64,000 bases of DNA, from positions 3,120,982-3,184,981 of the forward strand of contig NC_045134.1 in NCBI RefSeq assembly GCF_007655135.1, read 5' to 3'. The translations under genes were made by a program, and so were the position numbers. This document shows, piece by piece, positions 1 through 11,796 of this stretch. Origin of the DNA: Punica granatum. Its lineage: Eukaryota > Streptophyta > Magnoliopsida > Myrtales > Lythraceae. The number at the start of each line of letters is the position of its first letter. Position 1 is the first letter of the stretch. The notes beneath the pieces are model-generated. The model had not been told where the DNA came from and did not search any database. It was given only the letters and a program-made list of their open reading frames with translations.

Positions 1-62
1 AACTTTACTATTCATCTACATTTGTTTTGTTTTGTTGAAACTCACTTTATATCATTTTTCAG

Positions 63-452
63 GCTGACGAAGTTGGTTTTGCATACGTAAGTCAGCGTGA
101 AGCTCGCCCATCTCTGTATGTGTCCTGTTTCTTGTTTTCTATTCATTTACATGTTCGTTATTCTTTCAGTTAATATAATATATAATATAACAATTATTAG
201 AAATAGACTAATAGGCTAATAATTGTTATGACTGTGACTTATGACATGAGCGATGCGGGTGAATCGGTCTGAAATCCTTCAACTAAGCCCCTGAGTCACA
301 TCTTATCGTTTACATTTTATTATTTATAGGAGTCGAATGCCTTGCAAGACGATGAAAAATACTGTACAGTGATAGTCTGTAGAGTTTGTCATTCACAAAT
401 GAATTGGGAATACAATACACATGAAGTGGAGTATGTATACTCTCACGAAATA
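63..452 (+). other. possible terminal exons of a gene entering from the left
   Basis: Two short stretches look like exons. Bases 63-86 follow a pyrimidine tract ending in AG and are followed by GTAAGT. Bases 330-452 follow TTTATAG and read in the same phase to a TAA stop. The second encodes about 40 residues with the core DDEKYCTVIVCRVCHSQ. The short CRV core is faintly like the start of PARP/SRO-type catalytic domains, but that is too little to name it. It could be the 3' end of a gene outside the window, or chance. Confidence 0.22.
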
Positions 453-466
453 TAATGGGAGGCTCA

Positions 467-742
467 AAAAGTGTTTGAGTTTTAGTTTTAATTGGTTTGT
501 AATAATTATATTGTTAAATTATGATGAAAAATATGAAAAAGTAATAATTAAATAATGATCATGTCGTTAAATTGTGAAAAAAAATAATAATGAATAGTTG
601 AGAGAATTTAATATTAAAAATTAAATTGAATGATTAAAGATATTTTAAAAAAATGAAAAAAGTAATGATTGTGTTGTTGAATTGAAGGTAAGTAAAATTA
701 AGTTAAGTAGTGTTGAAAATTTTTTAAAAACCAAACACACTC
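467..742. mobile_element. MITE-like element with short inverted ends
   Basis: A very AT-rich block of about 275 bp begins with GTGTTTGAGTTTTAGTTTT and ends with the inverted counterpart (AAAAACCAAACACAC). There is no coding capacity. Size, composition and terminal symmetry fit a non-autonomous DNA transposon. I could not define a clean target-site duplication. Confidence 0.45.
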
Positions 743-749
743 TGAGTGA

Positions 750-1440
750 CTTGATTCGGGAGCTCTGGTGAATCGGCGGCCGAGGATCTCGGTCGACAAG
801 GAGGAGGGACACGTGTCCCGAGAAAAGATAATTGTCCGAATTTTATTTATTAATTATTTATTTTGTTTTAATCTTTTCTGCGTTTTTCTTTTTCTTTTCG
901 GAAATTGCTGGTTGGGAGATGACGTAGGAACTGGGCAATTTCACGGAAGTCATAACGAAGTCTGAGCTAATCTAGAATATTAATCAACTGCTCCGTTATG
1001 ATGGATGAAACAACAGACAGATAGTTCAAGTTGGTCAATCCATCAGCTAGTGTCGAGATCCAAGTATAAGACAATTTCGCTCGGTTATGTTTTTTTTATA
1101 TGTCATTATCATTCATTCAACAAGCCATATTAGTTATTTCGTACATTATTTGTCAGCTTGAATTTTATATTTAATTATGTGAAAACAACCTTTCAAACAG
1201 CTTCAATTTTAATGAAACAAGCAACATCTACTTTCTTAAAAAAAAAACAAAAATGTAATAGAAACAGAAACAAGTTTTGGAAAAAAATAAAAAATAAAAA
1301 TGCACCTAAGTTTTTTCAATCATAGCAATGCAAACAATCTTATTATCATCATAACTTTCACTTTACAAGTATAAAAAGCTTCTCCGCACAAAAGGTAATA
1401 ATTAAGAATTTCTTTTTAATTTTTAATTAAGGGTAAGCTT
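750..1440 (-). repeat. old third remnant of the MnSOD 3' flank / intron 5
   Basis: Two parts are similar to sequence of the main duplicated segment. About 890-1140 resembles 1760-2000, the 3' flank of the MnSOD pseudogene; shared landmarks are the GGGCAATTTC, GAAGATTAAT and CCATATTAGTTATTT blocks. About 1165-1430 resembles 2487-2710, inside SOD intron 5; shared landmarks are GTGAAAACAACC, ACAAGCAACATCTA and TTTTTCAATCATAGCAATG. It contains no exon. It is more diverged than the other two copies, so it is probably an older duplication. Confidence 0.6.
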
Positions 1441-1504
1441 ATGATAAAGTTCCTCTTTGGAAATAATTTTTATTTTATTTTTAGTTATAATTTTTTTTTT
1501 CAAA

Positions 1505-1626
1505 TTAGTAAAAGTACGCTGTGCAACGCACAAATTTTACGACTAATGCATAAATATTTGAGCAAATTACTTGCAAATAAAAATTATTTAATTTATACCT
1601 AGATAATGCTCGGATCTTCACCTAGT
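1505..1626. mobile_element. Helitron-like 3' end (copy 1)
   Basis: This stretch starts with a short palindrome of the type GTGCAACGCAC. It ends with a weak hairpin (AGATAATGCTCGGATCT) followed by ACCTAG and then T. A 3' CTAG terminus preceded by a small hairpin is the usual Helitron end. The same block recurs at 20640-20755 next to the second MnSOD copy, with the CTAG changed to CCAG. No matching 5' end was found for this copy. Confidence 0.35.
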
Positions 1627-2264
1627 TATTTTAGATAGCCAGTAAAGTCATCGTGACAGGGCCAAATTCTTCGTCTTTTGTTCCTTCTAGGAGAAAGGAA
1701 AAAGTGAGTACACGACTTGTAACAGAGTCCGCCTTCCGCCGAACCCATTTCCTAGAAATTGCAGGTTGTGAGCTGATGAAGTAGGAGATGGGCAATTTCA
1801 TGGAAATCACTATAATGTCAAAAGCTAATCTAGAAGATTAATGAGCAGTTACGATAAATGACACAACAGATAGATGGTCCAAGTCGGCCAATGGACAACG
1901 CGCATATTTGGCTGGGGCTGAGATCCTGGAATAGGCACTCTCGCTTGATTATGTTTTTTACACATCATTGCCGTTCATCCAATAGGCCATATTAGTTATT
2001 TTGTAGCTCATCAGTCGGCCTAAGCTACGTCCCAACATCATCTTAATGCACATGGGCACAAGCTATTGAACCCTAACCCAAAAGCAATATGTCAGCCGGG
2101 AAAACATTGGTGCAAATGCTGGACTTTATTCAGCAACCGCTACATCAGAACAGGGTAGTGTTTGCACAGAAAGCACCTCCACCGGGGACAAGGAACAGCT
2201 CTTCTACCGTAGCACAACACTCTGTTTCACAATGGGGAAGAAGCTCAGGGTAATGCGTCGAGTC

Positions 2265-3848
2265 TCAAGGGCATTCTTTCTCGAACACTTCACTGGCGTA
2301 CTTCCAGTTGATGACCTTCCATATGCTTTTCAGAAAGTCGGGCCTCACATTCTTGTACTGCAGCAAGATAAGGAGAATAGATCAATGTAAGAGAAGCTTT
2401 AACTAAACAAGAGATCAATCAGACATTTGTGCAGCAGAGCATCCGAGTCATTTCCGCAATACCAGCCTTGACAAGGATGATTTTGATATTTAGTTATGTG
2501 AAAAACAACCTTCCAAACAGCGCTGAATTTTATAAAACAAGCAACATCTAGTTTCTTAAATAAATAAATTATAGAAACACAAATTTTGAAAAAAGAAAAT
2601 GTAAAATGAACCCTAAAGTTTTTCAATCATAGCAATGGAGACAATCGTATGATCATCGGTAAGTTCCTCTTTGGAAGAATAAAGAGCTTACCTGCACGAA
2701 GGGGAATCGATTTAGAAAAATCAAACTCGCAATGGTTGAAAAGCATATCAGACACCAAATTCACCAACTACTAATACAATTGCATCCATCGACTAGAATT
2801 ACCTGCAGATAGTACGCATGTTCCCAGACATCTATTCCAATTAAAGAAACCAAACTTGGTCCTTTTGTCACTAGTGGGTCCTGCAAGCAGATTTAGTGCC
2901 AAGACATTCCATTGATTATAACATCAACAGACATTAATAAGCTTTCTGTATCTTAAATATCAAAAGTGCAGTGAAAGACACGTGAGTGCTCACATGAGCT
3001 AGTAACTACTCGTTTGAACTAGTTTAGAACACAAAGCACCGTATGTTTTTAAGAATTAGAACACAATATGCAACTCAAGAGAAAGTGAAACTGAAAAGCA
3101 TGGATCGCGGTTCCCAGACTTCTTACATAATATCCAGCAATTTCAGCAATGCAGTCATTGATTAACTAACCAAAACTTGATTATATCCACAAACAATAAC
3201 CAACAAAAGACCTAGGAAATTCTTACCCTTTTTCCCCATAGTAAATGAACATTAACCTTCGCTAAGAAAACAAAATAGTTACATTTTTAAGCGAAATTTT
3301 CTAGTAAAGCAGTTTCTTTCAGCTTTGTCAACTAGAACGTCTCAGAATTCGGACAGTTCAGTCGAACATTCCCTGTCATCCTTTCCTCGGATTTTTTTTG
3401 TCCATCTCATCTCAATAAAAAGATAAGGAGACTGCAACTCCTATGATTGGCACTATCCTCGGTTGAACTATTTAGGCTCCCAGGCAAAATTGAAAATTGA
3501 GAACACACTCAGTCAAACAAACGTAAGCCTAAGAAGATGGGAATCCGAACCTCCTCAGTTGAACTTGATGGCGCTCTGGAGCTTGACGACGGAGGGGGCA
3601 TCGCCCTTAGACATGGCCAGCTAGAGCTGCTCAAGGGCCTTGCTGTAGTTGGTGATGTACGCCTGGTGGTGCTTTTGGTGGTGGAGCTGCATGATCTCGC
3701 CGCTGATCGCCGGCTCCAGGGCCCCGTAGTCATAGGGAAGATCGGGGAGCGAGAAGGTCACCAGGCTGCGGAGCCCAACGGAGAAGCCGAGCTCGGGCTT
3801 CACGGCGGCGGCTAGGGTCCGGCAGCTGAGAAGAATGCGGAGGGCCAT
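2265..3848 (-). pseudogene. manganese superoxide dismutase pseudogene
   Basis: This is a broken relative of the intact MnSOD at 21780-24168. The remaining exons are 2265-2357 (last), 2803-2880 (with the DVWEHAYY metal-ligand motif) and about 3551-3848 (first, starting MALRILL). The three exons holding the second ligand His (NHSIFW), the EGGGEPPKG block and the WLGV block are gone: the sequence passes from CCCATAGTAAATG directly to the equivalent of position 23623 in the intact copy. Exon 1 also carries a stop: the minus-strand codon at 3621-3623 is TAG where the intact copy has GAG (Glu). Exon 1 and the last exon are otherwise well conserved, so loss is fairly recent. Any product would be a truncated targeting peptide plus about 45 residues without a metal site. 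Confidence 0.93.
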
Positions 3849-4154
3849 CGGAAATTGGTGAGGAGGTTTCTGGGTCAATGACTCAATCGAGAGAGTGCCA
3901 AAAGCGAGAGTGAGTAAAATATGGGAAGGAAGAACAGGTAAGATGATAGGATATGGATCTGGAAACATAAGATGACCTGTTCCACAATATCACAACACAC
4001 ACTGCACGGATTCGAACTGCTTTAGCTTTAATTTACACAGCTCCATCAATGGCGAATCCGTGATTATTCACTAGTTCTGCATTCATTGAAACGGAGCACG
4101 AGGAGCTCCTCTTCTTCAATACACGGCCAATCGGTCCATGATGAGCTATCCATT

Positions 4155-5320
4155 TTATTTCTGAAGAAGCTCTTTTGCTTTGCTTGACCAAGCATCATAA
4201 ATCTCGTCCGAGAACAGAACAAAGTGCACCTGCAAATAAAGATTCTTCCATGAAATTGCGAGAAGTTGCTATCCCCTAGTAATCATCGTTCATCACAGCC
4301 AAGAGGGAAAAAGGGGAAGATATCTAACAAAGCAGATCGAACACAGGTTAGCTTTATCGGCGACGAACATAAGATCGGCACAGTCACTGCAGGGGACAGA
4401 ATTGGTGCTAGAATGTTGGAAGCAATTGAAGCCTTAAAGGTTACCAGATACCTCTTTCAAGCCATCTGAAAACTCCTTTACAGTAGATATAGCTACCGCG
4501 GCAGCTTCATCATATGGATATCTATGACATAGGTATACAGACAACACCTCATTAGGTTCTTTCAAGTAAGTTTCCAGGCAGAGCAGCAAGATAAAAATCG
4601 CCACGATCTGAAAAGGCGAAACAAAATAGACTACTTATCACTGTCCCCATACCCATATACACCACAGGATATAGCTGGAAACGCGATGTACTGGATGTTG
4701 TTCTCTTTGGCCACGGCAAGGCTGTTCCTGTAATTGCAAAACAATAAAAACACCCCATCAGAAGAAACACCAAAAGCAAAATCACTCGACCGATGGAAAA
4801 GACAACATTTTAGGATGAATATAATTATAGGGAGGCAGACAGTAATATTGTACTTGTAGGCACTTCTAAGGGATTCTTGGGGATTTTTGTCAGTGTCATA
4901 GATCGGGCCAACCGTGTGTATAACGTGGGATGCAGGCAATTTGAATCCTCCGCACATTGCAAGCATATATTGAGTGCTACAAGTACTGTAGTAGATCTAT
5001 CAGTATCATTTGCAATGCTGCATTAAAGTTGCTAGTGAAATATGAGAACAAATACAACACGCAGAGATCCATCTGGGAAACACTTACTGATTGATCCTAG
5101 CTTCACCTGTAGGGCACCGGATTCCTGGGCGGGCTTCTAGGACCCTATAACAAGCTTCTAAAAGTTCCGGTCCCGCAGCTCGGTGTATGGCTAATACAAA
5201 ACCCAATTAGTTGAGGTTAGTAGAGCAGCTTGTAATGATACAGCGAGTAGACCAAGCTATCAGACAAGTACCGCCCTCCGCACCACCGCCTCCGAGCATT
5301 CTCTCATTCGCGGGATTAAC
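4155..5320 (-). pseudogene. macro-domain (ADP-ribose hydrolase) pseudogene, 5' truncated
   Basis: Remnants of exons 2-7 of the intact gene at 24833-26796 are present: 5272-5320, 5088-5191, 4854-4949, 4653-4727, 4452-4521 and 4155-4229. There are four defects. Exon 1, with the GDITKW ADP-ribose-binding motif, is absent because the duplication ends at 5458. Exon 3 has one extra A near 5160-5164 (104 versus 103 nt), which shifts the frame. The acceptor before exon 4 is GG (4950-4951) instead of AG. The GGGGADG loop reads GGGGAEG, replacing the Asp that is catalytic in MacroD-type hydrolases. The last three exons keep an open frame and near-identical sequence, as expected of a young pseudogene. 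Confidence 0.92.
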
Positions 5321-5692
5321 CTGTAGAAGACCACCCACTACTATGTAGTACAAGTACAATACATCGAAGCTTCTGAATCCAAAATGAATAATAAGCATCA
5401 AAGGAAAAGTCTTTCCAGAAATGAGAAAAAATCAAAATCAAACAAAACATCAATTGATGGGTATTAAATGTTAAAAACTTACCACTTATGGACGTCCTCG
5501 TGAGTACTTGCCATCATCTTTTGAACTATCTGCACGAACATTGTGGATCATTATGCAGCAAGTCTGGATGAAAAAAGGAAGTATGACCTGCATGTCACGT
5601 ATAGAACATACCGCAAGATAGAGATTAAACCAAATTGTTCGTAAGTAAGTTGAGTTCAGAGTTGCTGAATTCAATCACCTCCATCCAAATCT

Positions 5693-8600
5693 TCAAAGCG
5701 CCGCTTCCTGGACTACTTGCCTATTTCGCCTGATGATGTTTACTTCTTCGCAATCACAATCTTGTATGTGAAGAGCTTCCAGGGATTTCAATTTGCTGCT
5801 GTCTTTAATGCCTATGAAATTTCGACAATCCCTTATCAAAATTGTTTTTAGCCTTTTCAACTTCGACAGGTTCTTTAATCTCTTCAAGTTATGACAACGA
5901 ATAATACGTAATATTTGCAAGGACTCCAATTCCCCCAGCTCCCGGATCTCGACTAGCTCTGATGCGGACAAAACATCCAATTCTTTCAAGTTCTTTAAAT
6001 GTGATAGAACAGATACAGTGTTGAAATTGGAACAAGCAGATATTCCCAGTTTACATAGACTTTCTGGCAGGCGTAACCAATCGAGATTTCTCAAGTTGCA
6101 ATACTCGAAATTGATGTAACTCAAGGAGTCCAACTCTGCGATTCCAAGGTCTCCAACAGTATCACCTTCCATAGAGCATTCGCAGAACTCTAACCATGAC
6201 AGACTTTTCAAATTAGAAAGTTGTGGCAGTTTGGTCCTTTCATGAAGTCTATAAAGAGTCAACTTCGACAGGCTGGATGGAAGAGGTGGGCAAGACTCCA
6301 AATGTGCGCACTTCAAAGCAAGTTCCTGTAGCTGAGAGAGGGAACTGAACTTCTTAGAAATGGAAGTGATGTTCATAACCAATGTCAAATCCACTATTTT
6401 GCGAAGCTTCGCGATCCCCCTCAACTTGGAAGGTTGTCTTTGGATATCTGATTGATATCCAGAGAGCTCCAAGAGTCTTTGCAGTCGAGTTGGGGAGACA
6501 TGGAGTTCGGTCAAACTGGTGGGAAGCTTTGGCGGCAATTGACACACATTCGTTTCTATTAAATTCAAGACCCTCAAGCAGGTGAGCTCCTCGATTTCTA
6601 ATGGAATCTTTGCGAGTGACTTACACTGCTCAGCATCCAGCACTTCAAGCCTCTTCAGCTTCCTGATGGAGGATGGCAACTCCTCAATCATAATTCCTGT
6701 CATCCTGATCACTCTCAGCTTCTTTAGTTTCCCAATAGAATTAGGTAGTTCAGTAATTCGCGTTCTCGATATATCCAACCTAGCCAACTTCTTTAGTTTC
6801 CCAATAGTATCAGGTAGTATAGTAATTCTTGTATCCAATAGATCTAACTCAATCAGTGATCTCAGATATCCCAGTGAATCTGGAAGCTTCTTCAGCCGTT
6901 CACATTTACCCAAATTGAGGACCTCAAGCTTCATTGGTCGTTCAATTGTCTGAGGTAATTTGACGTTGTCTATATCTGAAAAGAAAGACACAACTAAACA
7001 AATGATTTCATATGTAACGCACGTGTAATGATAGGCGTCGAAGTCTCACAAGCATACCAAATTTTTATGGATAAAAAAATATATACGTGTTTGATTTTAA
7101 GAAAAAAAAAGTTTTTCTATTTTTTAAAATTAATGAGATAAGTGGTTTAGACCCTATATTGTTGGGCAATATTTCTAGGGTCTCCATACCCCGCCATCGT
7201 ATTAGCTAATTTTCTTATGGGGCATTAACTCTATTAACCCATCAATAATAATTATAATTATAATTATAATAATAAGAGGATACGTTAGAAGTTTAACTTT
7301 ACGTGTGTCAATATTTCTCTTAATCTCATTAGCTCATCAACATATATCACCGTTTTACTTTTGTGCTTTTTATATGTGACCTCTTCCATTTGTTCACTCA
7401 TTTCAAACAATCGTCAGAAATTGTGAGAGAGAGAGAGAGAGCGCGAGAGAGGTCAAAAGATGGAGAGGAAACGAAAGCTTTGAGCACAAAAAATTGACAA
7501 TTATTACAAAAAATTAGAAATCAATCATTCTTCGGTATTAGCCGTGAAGATGAGTCGTTCAATACTTTTAGATTTTTTTTTCTTTCACTTCTAATTCTCG
7601 ATCTTCAAAGTATGAAAATTGAAACCTACCAAATCTCAGTTTTTTCTATCCTCTTACATTGATTCGCGAGCTCTCCATGGAAATTGTTAGTCTTCATCAT
7701 CTCTTTGTGTTTTGTTTGCTATTCAGTGTCTATAATTGATCCTTGATAGTTCCTGTAGATGAGATGCCTGTGTTTTTTTTTTTTGCTGACAGTTGATTAG
7801 CACGTAGTCCATCAATCTCATATATTGCTTTTATACTTTCATCTTGTCATGCTCGGAATTTTTCTTTTAAATTTTTTATTCATAATTTATTTCCTAGGTG
7901 GATCTATTAAATATATATTTATACTTATGATACAACTATATGTTTTTACTTGCTTTATCGGTGAAATTCAATTAACATAGTCATATATACCTAATATAAT
8001 ATATATCTTTATTGATTGTAAATTGTGATTTATTATAGTTTGGAATAAGCATATGGCATATAATATAATTGACCAGATGAAAAAAAAAAAGACATCACAT
8101 TCTAATCTGTGCACGTAAAAATTCAAGATATTAGTGCACTGAAAAAATATTTGGGATATCACATTGCCTAACAAGACATATCAAACAACAGCAAGGATTT
8201 GGAGATTACCAATTAATTCTGGGCAACATAATTCTTCGGGCAAGCCTTTCAGAGACAAGCAATAGGCGAGATCCAATTGTTTTAGGCCTCTCAACTTACC
8301 AATCGATGGATGTATTTCAACCAGCTTCGTGCACCCCCGAAGAATCAACCTCTCTAGGCTCGAATACTTAGAAAAATCAGGCGTTTTTTTCAAGCAATGG
8401 CAATTGCTAAGGTCAAGAACTTTCAAGCTGTTTCCCGTCTGCAAAACAAGTGAATATCATAACGTCAGATAGGCAATTGTTCATTGTACTTGGGAGACAA
8501 AATGAGTGGATGTACCGACTGCTATTTGTGAGACTTTACCCCAATCTGGCTCCATCCACCCCAAGTTTCGCGTATAAAACTATCCGAGAGGTCAAGAATG

Positions 8601-10834
8601 ACAAGATTCCTCAAATATAAATCAGTTCCCATGAATTCCGTGGGACAACGTTGCCAACAAAGCCACATTAGCTTCGGCAGATGCTTCAGGTCTCCTGAAA
8701 AGTTTGCTCCAGAGCATTCCAGATATCTCAAGTTTCGGAGACTAGAAAGTTCTTTCCCATCTTTTAAGTAATCATAAGAGCGAACGCGTAGCATCTCGAT
8801 TTTTCGTTTGTTCTGTGAAGAATGTGAAGTCAGTGAGGATAGAACATATAATAAATCCTAATCAACTACAAAAACATATTAGGGGAGATGTTACACTATT
8901 TTTTTGAAGAATTTCATGTGGGCCATTTCTAAGAACCAGTGTTGCAATAGCAAAGCGAGAAGTCTACTCAGAAAATGTATCAAAATTTAATTTTTCTTTC
9001 TCCAATTTATTTTTACCTCGTCTTGCTGGAGTGCTTCTAAAGCATCCTCGGGCATCCATAATCTGCTGCACTTTACAATGTTCTTGAAACCCTGAGCAGC
9101 GATGATATTCCTTCCGAGGTCCCGCAGCTGATCGTGCATCCATAATTTTTTCATCCATAAATTTTTATTCCATAATTTGGTCCACACTTGGTATTCTTTT
9201 ATGATTTTTACCATGGACATCTGGACGAGCACTTTCAGTCCCATCTTTGGATCGAACTTGCAAGCTTTCCACATGTAACTTGCATATCTTTTGTCATGAT
9301 CGATGAAAAAACACGCAATGTCGAGAAATATCTCTTTTGTGCTATGATCTAAAGCTTCGTAGCTAATCATTAGCTTTGCTTGGACATCTGGGTGAGGTAC
9401 CCCCTTCAACCTCTTGATTGTGCCAACCCATACTCTACGAGGTTTGTCCCGAAGAAGTGAACCTATGACCTCCAAAGCCAAAGGAAGTCGGCCGCTTCTT
9501 GCAACAGCCTTCTGTGTGAGTTTGAGGAAGTCATCGTTCGGAGGGGAGTCCTTTTCAAAGGCATGCATGCTGAAAAGTCGAAGAGCTTCTTCAGGTTTCA
9601 TTTCCTCCACTTTCAAAATGTGAACTCTCTGTGGTATGATCTCTAGAACACGCTGGTTCCGGGTAGTGATAAGAATTCTGCTTCCAGAACCGAACCAACT
9701 AGCATCCCCTGCTAGATCGTGGATTTGATCCCTGTGATCTACATCATCAAGAACAATTAGAACTTTCTTATGGGCAAGTCTTTCACTCATCCTTTTGATC
9801 CCATCATCCACATCCATAATTTCCCCTGATCCGAGACCAAGATCGCCCAGCAGTTTTCTCTGCAAAAGTCCAACACCCTTATGCTGCCGGTCTGATTCTC
9901 GAACATCAGCAAGGAAGCTACAACTATCAAAACGATCGCAGAGCTTATTGAAGACAAGCTTTGCTAGAGTAGTTTTTCCAATCCCGCCCATCCCATGGAT
10001 CCCAACAAAACGTACTTCAGTTGATTCAATATCTAAAAGCTCCATGAGACCTTCCACTTGATCATCCCTTTGGACTAGATAGTCCGTCACACATTTATGC
10101 TTCACCTTCAACTTCATGGAAACCTCTCTGGCAAAGGACCTAGCAAATTCTCCATAGCTGCCAAACACAGAGAGAGAGAGAGAGAGAGAGATGTATTAAT
10201 TTTATATTGAGATCAACAGCTTGAATCGATAGTTCTTTGTGAATTATTTCTCCCTTTTTCAAACTGACTGTAGAATGTCAAGAAAGCCAGAAAACAATAA
10301 CAGTTAGAAGAATTAGAAAGTTCAGTGATATGAATTTTACCCTTTATCATTCAGTTCCCATCCCTTGATTTTTCCAGCTTTTCGAAGCGCCTTCTTCCAT
10401 TGCTTCACTTCTCTGTGACTGCACTTCTTCTCGTGTTCGAGTGTACTCAGAGCTTCAGCGTACAGCTTCGTCTTGAGCTTGACATCGTGCACGCCCACGT
10501 CATAGAAAATGGGCAGAATGGTCTTCTTGCCAATCGATGCCTTCTTGGACTCGAACATCTTGGCGAGTTCGATCAGGCACCACTTACTGGAAGCATAGTT
10601 GGTGGAGAAGATTGGCACGAAGATCCTGGATTCCTCGATGGCTCTCAGGATTTCTTCACCAATATCCTCGCCTTTCCGGATCTCCTCATTGTCTCTGAAA
10701 ACATGAATCCCGGCATCTACGAGAGTATGGTAAAGGACATCTGTGAAACCCTGACGGGTGTCGGGTCCTCTGAAGCTCAGGAAGACCTGGTAGGTTGTTC
10801 CTGATGTTCTCTTCCTCTTCGGAGCCATCAACAA
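5693..10834 (-). CDS. TIR-NBS-LRR (TNL) disease-resistance protein
   Basis: This is a probable intracellular immune receptor. There are five exons: 10341-10834, 9017-10157, 8540-8812, 8210-8438 and 5693-6975. They join in phase to 1140 codons (1139 residues), and every junction is GT-AG. The TIR domain (about residues 15-150) has YQVFLSFRGPDTR, a BB loop near RDNEEIRKGEDI, and WCLIEL, whose Glu (about residue 89) is the NADase catalytic position in TIRs. NB-ARC motifs follow in order: P-loop GMGGIGKTT (about 220-228), kinase-2 VLIVLDDVD (about 302), RNBS-B GSGSRILITTR, LPL (about 389), IFLDIACFF, and MHD in LWMHDQLRDLG (about 505). The remainder is leucine-rich repeats, regular in exon 5 (ELPNSIGKLKKL, ELPSSIRKLKRL). 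MLM and MAPK starts are only two codons apart. No extra integrated domain is seen at the C terminus. TNLs act in effector-triggered immunity through TIR-made nucleotide signals; that part is family knowledge. Intron 4 is long (1.2 kb). Confidence 0.93.
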
Positions 10835-11796
10835 GATCTGTCTGCGAGTTCAGTTGCGTCTCAAGAGAAACTCAAAAAGACTTTCAGCTAGTAGGAACAG
10901 CTCAGAGCCAAAATGAACGAAGGATTGCAAAAAAAAAAAATAGTGGCTATAGTCTTGCAAGCTGAATTGAGCTCAGAGGGCCACCGTACCCGATAAAGCG
11001 AATGATATTATTCGTGTGCTCTAATTCCGGTTCCTGCTGGTGAAGGTTGATATAGGCTTGTCAAAATGAAGCTCTCGTAGGGCTTTTCTCTGTTCGGTGC
11101 ACAAAAATAGAATGGAATAAAATAAAGATAAATGGCAAGTGCAAATTGAAAAAGGGCACGTAATTGACCAAATCCATTATTAACGTCGGTGTTGTGAGCT
11201 TAAATTGGGCCGAGGCCCAAATGCACCACTTCCCGCATTGTTGGCCGTCCGTCCACGTTCTGTCGGCGGTTGGTATATCATTCCAATCAATCAATTAATT
11301 TTTTTTTTTTATGAGCGATGTCCAAAGTATACTATAACAAAACAAAAATTATAATAATTAACAAATGAATGTAAATGTGGCTCTTTATTAGGTATTTATT
11401 ATTTCTATTTCAATGCACTAGGTTCATGGGTATCCATTGTAACCGAAAAAAAAAACAAATGAATATAAATAGTCTTATTATGAATATCAAACACGAAATC
11501 TTTTGATTAACAGACGAAAGCATACGCCACTGCTATACACTAATTTTACCAATTAGTTAAATATCAGGCCTATATATCCTGTATTGGATTGAGATGTTCG
11601 CCCCCACCTGGAACAAGGTTAGTGGAGAAATGGACAAGGTTTAGTCCGACGCATTCAAACCAGCAAGACGGCAGCTATTGAATTAAGCCGCCTCGTGCGG
11701 GAAAAGAAGCTTTAGTCAAGTATGTCCCAAAAAAAATAAAAATAGAGTCAAAAGCTAATAAACATGGGCAATCCTATCTAGTCAAAACTAGTGAAT
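10835..11796. other. upstream region of the TNL gene
   Basis: This stretch should hold the TNL promoter and 5' UTR. I found no convincing TATA box or other site. An A-run lies at 10930-10941 and a T-run at 11299-11310. No exon-like open frame stands out. Confidence 0.4.

Larger units (their letters stand above)
1637..5458 (-). repeat. segmental duplication, degenerate copy (MnSOD + macro)
   Basis: The block is collinear with 21035-26138. Homology starts near AGTAAAGTCATC at about 1640 (21038 in the other copy) and stops at AACATCAATTGATG, after which the two sequences are unrelated. Relative to the other copy it lacks about 780 bp holding three SOD exons (junction near 3258) and about 365 bp between the two genes (junction near 3949). 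Both genes in it are pseudogenes. The right breakpoint lies about 235 bp from the TNL stop codon. Confidence 0.9.

Noticed and set aside
3537..3815. 92-residue plus-strand frame opposite MnSOD exon 1 (and 23857-24135)
   Set aside because: Exact antisense shadow of the conserved SOD exon; it occurs in both copies only because the exon does.
6382..6953. plus-strand frames opposite the TNL LRR exon
   Set aside because: Complement of repetitive leucine-rich coding sequence; no independent features.
10400..10804. 134-residue plus-strand frame opposite the TIR exon
   Set aside because: Shadow of the TIR domain in another frame.
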